DNA of 64,000 nucleotides from Maledivibacter halophilus (GCF_900167445.1 NZ_FUZT01000001.1:313007-377006), one strand, 5' to 3'; shown: positions 18,148-27,454, counted from the first letter of the stretch. Numbers and translations: made by a program. The notes: a model not told the origin generated them from the sequence alone.

Positions 18148-18717
18148 ATGAAAAAAAGAATAGTAATAGCCGATGATGAGCCTATTACTAGAATGGATTT
18201 TTTTGAGCTGTTAAAGGAAGCTAACTACGATGTTGTAGGGGAGGCTTCAGATGGATTTGATGCCGTGGAGTTATGTCGAAAGTTAAAGCCTGATTTAGTT
18301 CTCATGGATGTAAAGATGCCTTTACTGGATGGTCTTAAGGCCTCAAAAATTATCACCCAAGAAAATTTAGTCAGCAGTGTAGTTCTCATAACAGCCTATA
18401 GTGGAAAGGAATTTATTGACCGGGCTAAGGAAGCAGGTGTTATGGGATACATTGTTAAACCAGTTGATGAGAAGTCACTTCTTCCTACAATAGAGGTTGC
18501 CATTTCTAAGGGGGAGGAATTTAAAAAAATAAAAGAAGAGGCTGTTAAAGTGGAAAAAGAATTGGAGGCTAGGAAAATTATAGAAAGGGCAAAGGGAGTA
18601 TTAATGTCAAAATATGGACTGTCAGAAAAGGAAGCATATAATAAAATCAGGAAATTAAGTATGGATAAGCGCTGTGCAATGAAGGAAATAGCTAATGCAA
18701 TTCTTATTAATGAATAA
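18148..18717 (+). CDS. eutV: EutV response regulator with ANTAR RNA-binding domain
   Basis: The 189-residue protein has a receiver domain with acidic pair D9-D10 and phospho-acceptor D54 (VLMDVKMP), and a conserved lysine in YIVKPVD. The C-terminal ANTAR helices (about 135-186) read RAKGVLMSKYGLSEKEAYNKIR. Phosphorylated by EutW, it should bind the paired AnnGnn-loop hairpins found at 17112 and 20216 and permit transcription through the terminators. GGGGGG precedes the ATG. The 137-base gap from eutP holds no recognised terminator. Confidence 0.96.
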   Translation: MKKRIVIADDEPITRMDFFELLKEANYDVVGEASDGFDAVELCRKLKPDLVLMDVKMPLLDGLKASKIITQENLVSSVVLITAYSGKEFIDRAKEAGVMGYIVKPVDEKSLLPTIEVAISKGEEFKKIKEEAVKVEKELEARKIIERAKGVLMSKYGLSEKEAYNKIRKLSMDKRCAMKEIANAILINE

Positions 18718-18744
18718 AATAATCATATATTAAGGAGTAATATA

Positions 18745-20160
18745 ATGATTTATGAATTATGTAAAATCCATACTTATTTGTCCGACCGTGATATTGAAAA
18801 GCTTGAAAAAATTGCTCAAAACCTTCAATTGATAGCGGATTTATTAGAAGCTGATATATTTATAGATTGTATGACCAAAGATCCAAATGCGGCAATTGTA
18901 GTTGCTGAAGCAAAGCCCTTTGATTATCCATCAATGTATCAGCACTCAGTTGTAGGAGAATTTGCCTTTAGAAAAAATGAACCTGCAGCTTTAAGAACAT
19001 TAGAAATTGGAATGCCCACCAGGGATTTAAGGGCTATTACTCAGGAAAATAAATCAGTAAAGCAAAGCGTAGTTCCAATTAAAAACGACTTTGGAGATGT
19101 TATAGGTGTTCTTATAGCAGAGATTGATATAACTAAAAGTATAAAGGAAAAAAAGAACATGGAGTTATTAACAGAAACTACTGAACAACTTACAAAGGCT
19201 CTTTTAACATTTATAGATAATCAAAATCCCATACATTATCATATAACCGATGGAATAATAATATTTAATAGTAATGGATTATCTACATATGCAAATCCAG
19301 TAGCCCAAAGTTTATATAAAAAATTAGGATACATAGACAATTTAATAGGTATAAGATTCAATAATTTGGTGTTGGATGGTAAGACATTTGAAGAAATAAA
19401 ATCTAAAAGATTCATCAGCAGCTCAGAGGTAACCATAGGAGAACTAACTTTACAGGTGAAATATTCAATTATGAAACAAAGGAATATTGATATAGTAGGG
19501 ATTATAGTGGTTATAAGAGATATTTCTGAAGTAAAAGCAAAGGAAAAGGAATTAATTTTAAAATCTGTGGCAATAAGGGAAATACATCACAGAGTAAAAA
19601 ATAATCTTCAAACAATTGCCAGCCTATTAAGATTACAATCAAGACGAATTGATAATGAAACTGTGAAAATTGCATTTGGTGAAAGCATAAGCAGAATACT
19701 GAGTATTGCTGTAACCCATGAAATATTAGCTCAAAAAGGTTTAGATGATGTAGATATAAAAACAATTCTTTCTAGGATTAAAAACAGTGTTATAGATTAC
19801 AGCCTATTAAAGAGTAAAAATATTAAAATAGAGATTAGCGGTGATAAATTGAAGATTGATTCAGATAGGGCAACTTCAATAGCCCTTGTAGTGAATGAAC
19901 TCTTACAAAACTCACTGAAATATGCTTTTGTTGGAAAAGAAGAGGGGCTTATTGAAATTAAGATACAAAGGGGAAGTATGTATTCCAATATTGCAATTAT
20001 TGATAACGGTGTTGGATTTGATATGAAAACTGCTAGACCTGGAAGTTTAGGCTTCAATATTGTAAAAAGTATTGTAAAGGATAAATTACAAGGTCAAATT
20101 AATATTGACTCTAGTTACAATGGCACAAAAATAATATTTGATTTTAAAAATAAAATGTAG
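18745..20160 (+). CDS. eutW: EutW sensor histidine kinase
   Basis: The 471-residue protein lacks membrane segments, as expected for the cytoplasmic ethanolamine sensor. An N-terminal sensor region (about 1-140) resembles the GAF-like domain of PdtaS-type kinases, followed by a PAS-like region (about 150-260). The HisKA_2 motif IREIHHRVKNNLQ has histidines at 281-282. The ATPase domain has NELLQNSLKYAF and DNGVGFD. It should autophosphorylate with ethanolamine and activate EutV, encoded 28 bases upstream. AAGGAG precedes the ATG. Confidence 0.95.
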   Translation: MIYELCKIHTYLSDRDIEKLEKIAQNLQLIADLLEADIFIDCMTKDPNAAIVVAEAKPFDYPSMYQHSVVGEFAFRKNEPAALRTLEIGMPTRDLRAITQENKSVKQSVVPIKNDFGDVIGVLIAEIDITKSIKEKKNMELLTETTEQLTKALLTFIDNQNPIHYHITDGIIIFNSNGLSTYANPVAQSLYKKLGYIDNLIGIRFNNLVLDGKTFEEIKSKRFISSSEVTIGELTLQVKYSIMKQRNIDIVGIIVVIRDISEVKAKEKELILKSVAIREIHHRVKNNLQTIASLLRLQSRRIDNETVKIAFGESISRILSIAVTHEILAQKGLDDVDIKTILSRIKNSVIDYSLLKSKNIKIEISGDKLKIDSDRATSIALVVNELLQNSLKYAFVGKEEGLIEIKIQRGSMYSNIAIIDNGVGFDMKTARPGSLGFNIVKSIVKDKLQGQINIDSSYNGTKIIFDFKNKM

Positions 20161-20215
20161 ATTGTAATAGATATATGTTTGTAAAGTTTGATTTGGGGAT
20201 ATCTATACATAGAGA

Positions 20216-20298
20216 AAGCACAAGGATGTGTTTTTAAAGGCAAAGGAGCCAAAGGGATATTAAATCTTTAATATCTTTTTGGCTCCTTGCTGTTTTTT
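20216..20298 (+). promoter_or_regulatory. Second EutV (ANTAR) antiterminator site and terminator, eutA leader
   Basis: P1 is AAGCAC-AAGGAT-GTGTTT (20216-20233) and P2 is GGC-AAAGGA-GCC (20239-20250). Both loops again have A at position 1 and G at position 4. P2 overlaps the terminator left arm AAGGAGCCAAA (20243), which pairs with TTTGGCTCCTT (20278), followed by TTTTTT. This puts the structural genes from eutA onward under a second EutV switch, separate from the eutS leader. P2 has only three base pairs, so folding needs testing. Confidence 0.8.
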
Positions 20299-20358
20299 GG
20301 AAAGCATAACCTGATAATAAAGTTACAACATTGCAGGATTGTAGGGAGGACTTTATTA

Positions 20359-21795
20359 ATGAAGGAACATATTTTAAGTGTTGGAATTGATATAGGAACT
20401 TCAACTACACAGCTGGTCTTCAGTAGGATTACAATAGACAACACTGCCTCTATGGCTTCAGTACCTAGAATTAAGATTATTGATAAGGAAGTCATTTATA
20501 AAAGTGATATTTATTTTACTCCATTAACATCTCCAACATCTATAAATGGAAAAAAAGTTAGAAAAATAATGGAAAATGAATATAGGAAGGCAAATATTAG
20601 TCCAAAGGACGTAGGGACTGGTGCAGTAATCATAACGGGAGAGACAGCGAGGAAAGAAAATGCCGAGGAAGTTTTAAATATACTAAGTGGATTGGCAGGG
20701 GACTTTGTAGTGGCAACGGCAGGTCCTAGTTTGGAAGGAATTATAGCTGGAAAAGGAGCAAATGCTGCTAAGATTTCAAAAGAAAAATCTTGTGTTATTG
20801 CAAATCTTGATATTGGTGGAGGAACAACTAATATAGCGATATTTAAAAATGGAGAGGTAATAGATACTGCCTGTCTTGATATTGGCGGGAGATTAATTAA
20901 ATTAGACAAAGAAACTTTAGAAAGCATCTATATAGCACCAAAAATAGAAAAATTGGCAGAAAGCATGAATCTTAAAATATTTGAAGGTGAAAAAATGACA
21001 TTAGAAAATCTTAGAAAAATAACTTCAAGAATGTCTAAAATTTTAGAAGAAGTCATAGGTATCAGAGCTATGACCCCTCAGCTTCAGCTGATGCTTACAG
21101 GAAATGATTTGAGAAGAGATTACGATATAGATTATGTTTCTTTTTCAGGTGGTGTGGCTGACTGCATATATGAAAAGAATGTGGAGAATTTTTTCAAATA
21201 TGGTGATATTGGAATTATATTAGGTCAGTCGATTAAGGATTCAAATATAGTAAAGAAAAAAAATATATTAAAGGCAGCTGAAACCATTAGAGCAACAGTT
21301 GTAGGGGCAGGATCCCATACAACAGACATTAGCGGCAGTACTATAACTATTGATGAAAATGTCCTGCCGCTTAAGAATATTCCAATACTTAAGCTTGATG
21401 AAGAAGAAGAAAAATTACCCTTAAATCAATTGAAGGAACGAATTGCAAATAAAGTAAACTGGTTTAGATTAGAAAATGACAAACAGCAGGTGGCATTGGC
21501 TATTAAGGGGGTGAAAAATATTAGCTTCGATGGGGTGCAGGAATTATCTAAATGTATTATAGATGGGATGAAAGGAATTCTTCATATAAAAGCACCATTG
21601 ATTATTATTGTTGAAAAAGATATAGCTAAAGTTTTAGGCCAGACTATAAAAGCTTATCTACCACATAATAAGGATGTTGTTTGTATAGACTCAGTGACTG
21701 TAGAAAATGGAGATTATGTAGATATTGGCAAATCTATAGCAAATGGAAAGGTAGTTCCTGTAGTAGTAAAGACATTACTATTTAGCCATAAATAA
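20359..21795 (+). CDS. eutA: Ethanolamine ammonia-lyase reactivating factor EutA
   Basis: The 478-residue protein belongs to the actin-like ATPase family, with GIDIGTSTTQL near the N-terminus and NLDIGGGTTNIAIF in the second subdomain. EutA exchanges damaged cobalamin on EutBC at the cost of ATP. I chose the ATG at 20359, which has GGGAGGA 8 bases upstream; an upstream in-frame TTG lies inside the terminator and is rejected. It directly precedes eutB. Confidence 0.96.
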   Translation: MKEHILSVGIDIGTSTTQLVFSRITIDNTASMASVPRIKIIDKEVIYKSDIYFTPLTSPTSINGKKVRKIMENEYRKANISPKDVGTGAVIITGETARKENAEEVLNILSGLAGDFVVATAGPSLEGIIAGKGANAAKISKEKSCVIANLDIGGGTTNIAIFKNGEVIDTACLDIGGRLIKLDKETLESIYIAPKIEKLAESMNLKIFEGEKMTLENLRKITSRMSKILEEVIGIRAMTPQLQLMLTGNDLRRDYDIDYVSFSGGVADCIYEKNVENFFKYGDIGIILGQSIKDSNIVKKKNILKAAETIRATVVGAGSHTTDISGSTITIDENVLPLKNIPILKLDEEEEKLPLNQLKERIANKVNWFRLENDKQQVALAIKGVKNISFDGVQELSKCIIDGMKGILHIKAPLIIIVEKDIAKVLGQTIKAYLPHNKDVVCIDSVTVENGDYVDIGKSIANGKVVPVVVKTLLFSHK

Positions 21796-21802
21796 GGGAA
21801 TT

Positions 21803-21872
21803 GAGATATGTGATAAAGAAACTAACTTACTCTGGGTCTACTTCCCTTTATTTAGTTTCTCAGTCACATATC
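21803..21872 (+). repeat. Intercistronic long hairpin between eutA and eutB
   Basis: GATATGTGA and AGAAACTAA in the left half pair with TTAGTTTCT and TCACATATC in the right half. No T run follows, so it is not a standard terminator. It may be a processing or stability element separating eutA from the abundant lyase subunits, which is inference. Confidence 0.6.
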
Positions 21873-21895
21873 CATAATAAGAAAGGGGAGAAAAA

Positions 21896-23260
21896 ATGAG
21901 ACTTAAAACTAAGCTCTTTGGAACAGTTTATCAATTTAAGGATGTAAATGAAGTTTTAGCAAAGGCAAATGAAGAAAAATCTGGGGATAGTCTGGCAGGG
22001 ATACAAGCTGAGTCGGTGACTGAAATGATAGCTGCAAAAGAAGTGTTGAGCAATCTTACATTGGGAGATTTAAGAAACAATCCAGCAGTACCCTATGAAG
22101 AGGATGAAGTAACAAGAGTTATACAGGATGGAGTAAATGAAAAAATATATAAAGAGATAAGGAATTGGACTGTTTCAGAATTAAGGGAATGGATATTGAA
22201 TAATGAAACTACAGGTGTAGATATTAGAAGAATCAGCAGAGGCTTAACCAGTGAAATGGTGGCAGCAGTGGCAAAGCTAATGTCAAACTTAGATTTGATT
22301 TATGGAGCAAGTAAAATACGTATAACAGCCCATTGTAATACTACTATTGGTTTACCGGGGACCTTGTCAATAAGATTGCAGCCAAATCATACTACCGATG
22401 ATTTGGATGGAATAATGATCTCTATAATGGAGGGGTTAAGCTATGGAGTAGGTGATGCAGTTATTGGCCTTAATCCCGTTAATGATACAGTTGACAATGC
22501 TTCAAATGTTTTAAAAATGTTTGAAGAATTCAAGCAGAAATGGAAAATTCCAACTCAAAACTGCGTTTTAGGCCATGTTACTACCCAAATGGAAGCAATA
22601 AAGAAAGGAGCACCTTCTGATTTAATATTTCAAAGTATTGCTGGGACTGAAAAGGGAAATGAAGCCTTTGGAGTTACGGCAAAGCTACTTAATGAGGCCC
22701 GGGAATTGGTACTTAAAGAAGGTACCTCAACAGGTCCAAATGTTATGTATTTTGAAACAGGTCAGGGTTCAGAATTATCATCGGAAGCCCATCATGGGGT
22801 GGACCAGGTAACCTTAGAAGCTAGATGCTATGGTTTTGCTAAGAAGTTCAGTCCTTTTTTAGTGAATACAGTTGTTGGTTTTATAGGACCGGAATATTTG
22901 TATGATAGTAGGCAGGTTATTAGAGCAGGCCTTGAAGATCATTTCATGGGTAAATTGACAGGCATATCTATGGGGTGTGATGTTTGTTATACAAATCATA
23001 TGAAAGCCGACCAAAACGACATTGAAAATCTAGGTGTACTATTGGCAGCGGCAGGCTGTAATTATATTATAGGAGTTCCAGCAGGTGATGATATAATGCT
23101 CAATTATCAATGTGCAGGATATCATGATGCTCCAGCATTAAGGGATTTATTAAACTTAAGGCCAATTAAGGAATTTGAAGAATGGCTAGAAAAAATGGGG
23201 ATTTATAAAAATGGTAAGTTAACTGAAATAGCCGGTGATGCATCAATATTTATGAAATAA
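21896..23260 (+). CDS. eutB: Ethanolamine ammonia-lyase large subunit EutB
   Basis: The 454-residue protein has the normal length and the conserved stretches of EutB, for example RISRGLTSEMVAAVAKLMSN, YFETGQGSELSSEAHHGVDQ and GMGCDVCYTNH-like GISMGCDVCYTNHMKADQ. With EutC it binds adenosylcobalamin and converts ethanolamine to acetaldehyde and ammonia inside the shell. GGGGAG precedes the ATG. eutC follows after 19 bases. No defects seen. Confidence 0.98.
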   Translation: MRLKTKLFGTVYQFKDVNEVLAKANEEKSGDSLAGIQAESVTEMIAAKEVLSNLTLGDLRNNPAVPYEEDEVTRVIQDGVNEKIYKEIRNWTVSELREWILNNETTGVDIRRISRGLTSEMVAAVAKLMSNLDLIYGASKIRITAHCNTTIGLPGTLSIRLQPNHTTDDLDGIMISIMEGLSYGVGDAVIGLNPVNDTVDNASNVLKMFEEFKQKWKIPTQNCVLGHVTTQMEAIKKGAPSDLIFQSIAGTEKGNEAFGVTAKLLNEARELVLKEGTSTGPNVMYFETGQGSELSSEAHHGVDQVTLEARCYGFAKKFSPFLVNTVVGFIGPEYLYDSRQVIRAGLEDHFMGKLTGISMGCDVCYTNHMKADQNDIENLGVLLAAAGCNYIIGVPAGDDIMLNYQCAGYHDAPALRDLLNLRPIKEFEEWLEKMGIYKNGKLTEIAGDASIFMK

Positions 23261-23279
23261 ATCATAAGGGGGGAAAAAT

Positions 23280-24170
23280 GTGATTTCTGAAAAAGATATT
23301 AAAAATATAATAGAGCAAGTTTTAAATGAAATGAATATTAAGGATGAGGATAGGGAATTAAAAGAAATTTCTGGAGCAGATGATTCATATAATGATGGAT
23401 GTGAAGATGAGTGGATTCCAGATATTACTGATACTGATATTAAAAATCAGCTTATGGTTCCAAATCCAAAGAACAAAGATGGATATCTAAAGTTTAAAGA
23501 AAACACTCCTGCACGTGTTGGAATATGGAGAGCAGGACCAAGATATAAAACTGAAACCTTATTAAGGTTTAGAGCAGATCATGCAATAGCACAGGATGCA
23601 GTATTTACATATGTTTCTGAAGATTTCTTGAAGAGTATGAATTTATTTTCTGTATCTACTGTGTGTAGGGATAAGGATGAATTTTTGACTAGACCAGATC
23701 TTGGGAGAAGATTTAATGAAGATACAAGAAAGCTAATATTGGAAAGATGTCAAAAAAATCCTAGGGTTCAAATATATATATCAGATGGACTGAGCTCAAC
23801 AGCTGTTGAAGAAAATGCTAAAGATACTTATTTAGCAATAATTCAAGGGCTAAAGGGATATGGTATAAGCGTGGGCACACCTTTTTTTGTTAAACATGGT
23901 AGGGTACCTGCAATGGATGCTGTTTCTGAAATATTAGATGCAGAAGTAACAGTAGTTTTAATAGGAGAAAGACCCGGACTTGCAACCGGTGAAAGTATGA
24001 GCTGCTATATGGCATATAAATCTACAGTAGGAATGCCGGAATCAAATAGAACAGTAGTTTCAAATATTCATCAAGGAGGCACAGCAGCTGTTGAGGCAGG
24101 TGCACATATTGCTGATGTAATTAAGAAGATGCTTGATCAAAGGGCAAGCGGATTAAATCTTAAGTTATAG
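23280..24170 (+). CDS. eutC: Ethanolamine ammonia-lyase small subunit EutC
   Basis: The 296-residue protein carries PARVGIWRAGPRYKT, VYISDGLSSTA-like IYISDGLSSTAVEENA and IGERPGLATGESMSCYMAY, all typical of EutC. The start is GTG at 23280 behind GGGGGG; the ATG two bases before is followed at once by a stop. The first 20 residues form an amphipathic helix (EKDIKNIIEQVLNEM) resembling encapsulation peptides, which would direct EutBC into the microcompartment. An acidic linker follows before the conserved core. Confidence 0.97.
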   Translation: MISEKDIKNIIEQVLNEMNIKDEDRELKEISGADDSYNDGCEDEWIPDITDTDIKNQLMVPNPKNKDGYLKFKENTPARVGIWRAGPRYKTETLLRFRADHAIAQDAVFTYVSEDFLKSMNLFSVSTVCRDKDEFLTRPDLGRRFNEDTRKLILERCQKNPRVQIYISDGLSSTAVEENAKDTYLAIIQGLKGYGISVGTPFFVKHGRVPAMDAVSEILDAEVTVVLIGERPGLATGESMSCYMAYKSTVGMPESNRTVVSNIHQGGTAAVEAGAHIADVIKKMLDQRASGLNLKL

Positions 24171-24186
24171 AAGAGGAGGTAAGACC

Positions 24187-24840
24187 ATGAGAAATGATCC
24201 ATTGCGTACTACATTACTTAGTGTAAAATTAATTCCTAATATAGATGTAGACATGGGCAAAGAATTTGATCTTCCCCAGGGACATAGGAGCATAGGAATG
24301 ATTACTACAGATTGCGATGATGTAGGATATACAGCTATAGATGAAGCAACAAAAAAAGCTGATGTAAAGGTTGTATATGCAAAATCCTTTTACGGTGGAG
24401 CTGCCAATGCCAATACTAAATTAGCAGGTGAATTCATAGGAATTCTTTCAGGACCTAATCCAGCAGAGGTTAGAAGTGGAATAAATGCAGCCATAGATTT
24501 CATTGAAAATGATGGATGTTTTTATAGTGCCAATGATGATGATACGATAGCATATTATGCCCATTGTATTTCAAGAACAGGCTCCTATTTATCTGAAACT
24601 GCAGGAATAAAAGAGGGAGAACCATTAGCCTATCTTATTGCACCTCCAATAGAAGCAATGTATGCCTTAGATGCTGCTTTAAAGTCAGCTGATGTAAAGA
24701 TGGCTCAGTTTTTTGGTCCACCTTCAGAAACAAACTTTGGCGGAGGACTATTGACGGGAAGTCAGTCAGCATGTAAAGCAGCCTGTGATGCCTTTGCAGA
24801 AGCCGTTAAATTTGTTGCGGATAATCCAACTAAGTATTGA
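24187..24840 (+). CDS. eutL: Trimeric microcompartment shell protein EutL
   Basis: The 217-residue protein is a tandem BMC (BMC-T) protein. Matches to EutL include LIPNIDVDMGKEFDLPQGHRSIG, YAKSFYGGAANANTKLAGE and PPSETNFGGGLLTGSQSACKAACDAF. EutL trimers have a central pore that may open or close and can bind ethanolamine. AGGAGG precedes the ATG by 7 bases. It sits directly after eutC. Confidence 0.96.
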   Translation: MRNDPLRTTLLSVKLIPNIDVDMGKEFDLPQGHRSIGMITTDCDDVGYTAIDEATKKADVKVVYAKSFYGGAANANTKLAGEFIGILSGPNPAEVRSGINAAIDFIENDGCFYSANDDDTIAYYAHCISRTGSYLSETAGIKEGEPLAYLIAPPIEAMYALDAALKSADVKMAQFFGPPSETNFGGGLLTGSQSACKAACDAFAEAVKFVADNPTKY

Positions 24841-24857
24841 AGCTAGATGGTGAAAAA

Positions 24858-25508
24858 ATGAATAAAAAGGCATTGGGTTTAATCGAAACCTATGGATATA
24901 TAGGAGCAATTGAAGCGGCAGATTCATGTTTAAAGGCAGCTGATGTAGAAATAATAGGTTTAGAGTTTATAAGGGGAGGGCTTGTAACTATCAAAATCAA
25001 AGGCAATGTCAGTGCAGTTGAAGCATCTATAGATGTTGGAAAAGCAGCAGCTAATAAGGTTGGAAAGGTTATATCAGTAGATGTTATAGCTAGACCGGCT
25101 ATGGGTTTAGAAAAAATATTTGAAGAAGATATATATCAAACTGCTTTCAATAAGGATAATGGGACTGATAAATTAGAGGACACTGACAATGACATCCTTG
25201 GAGAATTTAAAAAAGAGAAAAATGAAAATCTAAGCAAGGCTAATTACAATGTAGAAAAAAGAAAAATAGATTCATACGAATTAATTATAGATACATCCGA
25301 GAAGCTTATAAAGTACAAGGATAAGTTAGTAAAAATGGATGATAAAGAGGGATTAGCAAGTTTTAAGGTTGTAGAGCTTAGAAAAATAGCAAGAAAAATA
25401 CAGAGGATAAGCATGGAAAGAAGTCAAATAAAAATGGCAAAAAAAATAGAACTAATTGATGCCATAACAAATTGTTTTAGTGAAGGTGGTGAAACTGAGG
25501 ATGATTAA
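24858..25508 (+). CDS. eutK: EutK-like BMC shell protein with C-terminal SAP-like extension
   Basis: The 216-residue protein has an N-terminal BMC-H domain (residues about 1-90, GLIETYGYIGAIEAADSCLKAADVEIIG). An acidic linker (about 95-145) leads to a C-terminal helical domain reading KVVELRKIARKI and IKMAKKIELIDAI. The last part resembles SAP or Rho-N-like nucleic-acid-binding folds. Salmonella EutK also has a C-terminal nucleic-acid-binding-like domain, but of winged-helix type, so the analogy is functional rather than by clear homology. The start is the ATG at 24858. It overlaps eutE by 8 bases. Confidence 0.8.
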   Translation: MNKKALGLIETYGYIGAIEAADSCLKAADVEIIGLEFIRGGLVTIKIKGNVSAVEASIDVGKAAANKVGKVISVDVIARPAMGLEKIFEEDIYQTAFNKDNGTDKLEDTDNDILGEFKKEKNENLSKANYNVEKRKIDSYELIIDTSEKLIKYKDKLVKMDDKEGLASFKVVELRKIARKIQRISMERSQIKMAKKIELIDAITNCFSEGGETEDD

Positions 25509-26961
25509 GTATAAAGATTTACAGTCTATTGAGGAAGTCAGAGATTTAGTTAAAAAGGCAAAGGAAGCTCAAAAAGAGTTTGCTAATTTTACTAATAACT
25601 ATATAAATAAAATACTAAAGGAGCTTTCAAAGGAGGCTTTAAAAGAGTCTGAACATTTGGCTAAACTGGCAGTAGAAGAAACTGGATTTGGGAAATGGCA
25701 AGATAAGCTTATAAAAAACAGATTTGCCAGTGAAAATGTGTATGAACATATTAAGGATTTAAATACCCTTGGAATTATCAATGAGGATAAAGAGAAAAAA
25801 ATAGTAGAAATAGGGACACCTATTGGAGTTATAGGAGCATTAATACCTTCAACAAATCCTACTTCAACAGTAATATATAAAACTCTCATAGCCTTAAAAT
25901 CCGGAAATGCCATTGTTTTTAGTCCCCATCCCAGCGCTATTAATTGTATTTTAAAAACAGTTGAAATATTAAGGGAATCATCAATAAGTATGGGAGCTCC
26001 AGAAGGACTTATAAGCTGTATAAGTATTCCAACTATCCAAGGAACAAATGCATTAATGGAACATGAAGATGTTTCATTAATATTGGCCACAGGAGGTTCT
26101 GGTATGGTAAAAGCAGCTTATAGTTCTGGAACTCCAGCTTTAGGTGTTGGTCCAGGAAATGTACCGGTATTTATTGAAAGAAGCGCAGATATAGAACTTG
26201 CCATAAAAAAAATACTAGCCAGTAAAACCTTTGATAATGGAACAGTATGTGCCTCGGAACAGGCTATTGTTACAGAAGCATGTATAGCCCAGGAGGTTAA
26301 AAAAGAACTGAGAAGACAAGGTGGATATTTTTTAACAGGTGAAAAGCTAGAGAAGGTTGTTAAAATCATGGAAAGACCCGGAGGAGGGATGAATCCCAAA
26401 ATTGTTGGAAAGTCTGCACAAAGCATAGCTGGTATGGCAGATATTGACATACCCTCAGGTACAAAGGTACTGCTGTGTGAAGAGGAGGGGGTTGGAAAGC
26501 ATTATCCATTTTCTAAAGAAAAGTTAACACAATTATTAGCCTTTTATACTGTCCAAGACTGGATTGAGGCCTGTGAGCTTTGTTTTGAACTTCTTGAGAA
26601 CGGAGGAATGGGCCATACACTAACTATATATTCAAGTAATGAAGATGTTATAAGGGAATTTGCTTTTAAAAAGCCTGTTTCAAGATTATTAGTCAATACA
26701 CCATCTACTCAAGGGGCAATAGGTCTTAGTACAGGGCTTGATCCATCATTAACCCTTGGCTGTGGAGCTGTTGGTGGAAGTGCTACATCCGATAATGTTG
26801 GTCCAATACACTTAATAAATATAAGAAGAATGGCATATGAATTGGATGATTTAGGTATAAGACCTAATGAAAATAAGGAGGAAAATAGTAAAGTCATAAA
26901 TAGTAAGGACATAGAAGCAATATGTAAACTGGTAATACAGGAGTTAAAAAAATATCAATAA
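25501..26961 (+). CDS. eutE: Acetaldehyde dehydrogenase (acylating) EutE
   Basis: The 486-residue protein is a CoA-acylating aldehyde dehydrogenase. It shows IGALIPSTNPTST, the catalytic cysteine C250 in NGTVCASEQ, and GPIHLINIRRMAYE near the end. It converts acetaldehyde, CoA and NAD+ to acetyl-CoA. The C-terminal tail (SKDIEAICKLVIQELKKYQ) is a typical amphipathic targeting helix placed after the enzyme domain, so encapsulation here probably uses the C-terminus. The start at 25501 overlaps the eutK-like gene; upstream in-frame starts are not supported. Confidence 0.95.
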   Translation: MIKYKDLQSIEEVRDLVKKAKEAQKEFANFTNNYINKILKELSKEALKESEHLAKLAVEETGFGKWQDKLIKNRFASENVYEHIKDLNTLGIINEDKEKKIVEIGTPIGVIGALIPSTNPTSTVIYKTLIALKSGNAIVFSPHPSAINCILKTVEILRESSISMGAPEGLISCISIPTIQGTNALMEHEDVSLILATGGSGMVKAAYSSGTPALGVGPGNVPVFIERSADIELAIKKILASKTFDNGTVCASEQAIVTEACIAQEVKKELRRQGGYFLTGEKLEKVVKIMERPGGGMNPKIVGKSAQSIAGMADIDIPSGTKVLLCEEEGVGKHYPFSKEKLTQLLAFYTVQDWIEACELCFELLENGGMGHTLTIYSSNEDVIREFAFKKPVSRLLVNTPSTQGAIGLSTGLDPSLTLGCGAVGGSATSDNVGPIHLINIRRMAYELDDLGIRPNENKEENSKVINSKDIEAICKLVIQELKKYQ

Positions 26962-26980
26962 ATTTAAGGAGGAATTATAA

Positions 26981-27265
26981 ATGGCTAGTATGAATGCATT
27001 GGGAATGATTGAAACAAAAGGATTGGTGGGTTCCGTGGAAGCAGCCGATGCTATGGTAAAGGCAGCAAATGTTACACTAATCGGAAAGGTACATGTAGGT
27101 GGAGGATTGGTAACGGTTATGGTTAGAGGTGATGTGGGAGCAGTTAAAGCAGCCACAGATGCGGGAGCTGCAGCGGCTGATAGAGTTGGTGAGCTTGTTT
27201 CTGTTCATGTAATTCCAAGACCCCATGGTGAGGTTGAATCAATACTTCCAAAGACAGAAGTATAA
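26981..27265 (+). CDS. eutM: Major hexameric shell protein EutM (copy 1)
   Basis: The 94-residue BMC-H protein reads [28 protein letters not shown] followed by [23 protein letters not shown], the EutM/PduA signature. It forms flat hexamers with small pores and makes up most facets. GGAGG precedes the ATG. It differs from the second copy at 32221 in only about 11 positions. Confidence 0.97.
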   Translation: MASMNALGMIETKGLVGSVEAADAMVKAANVTLIGKVHVGGGLVTVMVRGDVGAVKAATDAGAAAADRVGELVSVHVIPRPHGEVESILPKTEV

Positions 27266-27286
27266 ATTTGACATAATTACAGGTGA

Positions 27287-27382
27287 AAGTTCTAAGTTCA
27301 AAGTTCTAAGTAAAAAGCTTAAGGAGATTTTAAAAGTTTGAACAAGTTTTTACACAGCAGAATGATTTAAGACTTAGAACTT
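27287..27382 (+). repeat. Repeated AAGTTCTAAGT motif with inverted copy, eutM-eutT gap
   Basis: AAGTTCTAAGT occurs at 27287-27297 and 27301-27311, and its reverse complement ACTTAGAACTT at 27372-27382. The 189-base gap between eutM and eutT therefore holds alternative hairpins. There is no T run after the inverted copy and no AnnGnn loop pair or cobalamin box, so I do not call a EutX-like RNA here. Confidence 0.5.
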
Positions 27383-27454
27383 GTTACCTAGAATTTAGAA
27401 GTACACAAGTACCTTGTCAAAGGTATTTGTTAAATAGCTATGAGGAGTGAGGTA

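Noticed and set aside
27266-27454. EutX-like cobalamin-responsive RNA before eutT
   Set aside because: No B12 box, no paired AnnGnn loops and no terminator are present.
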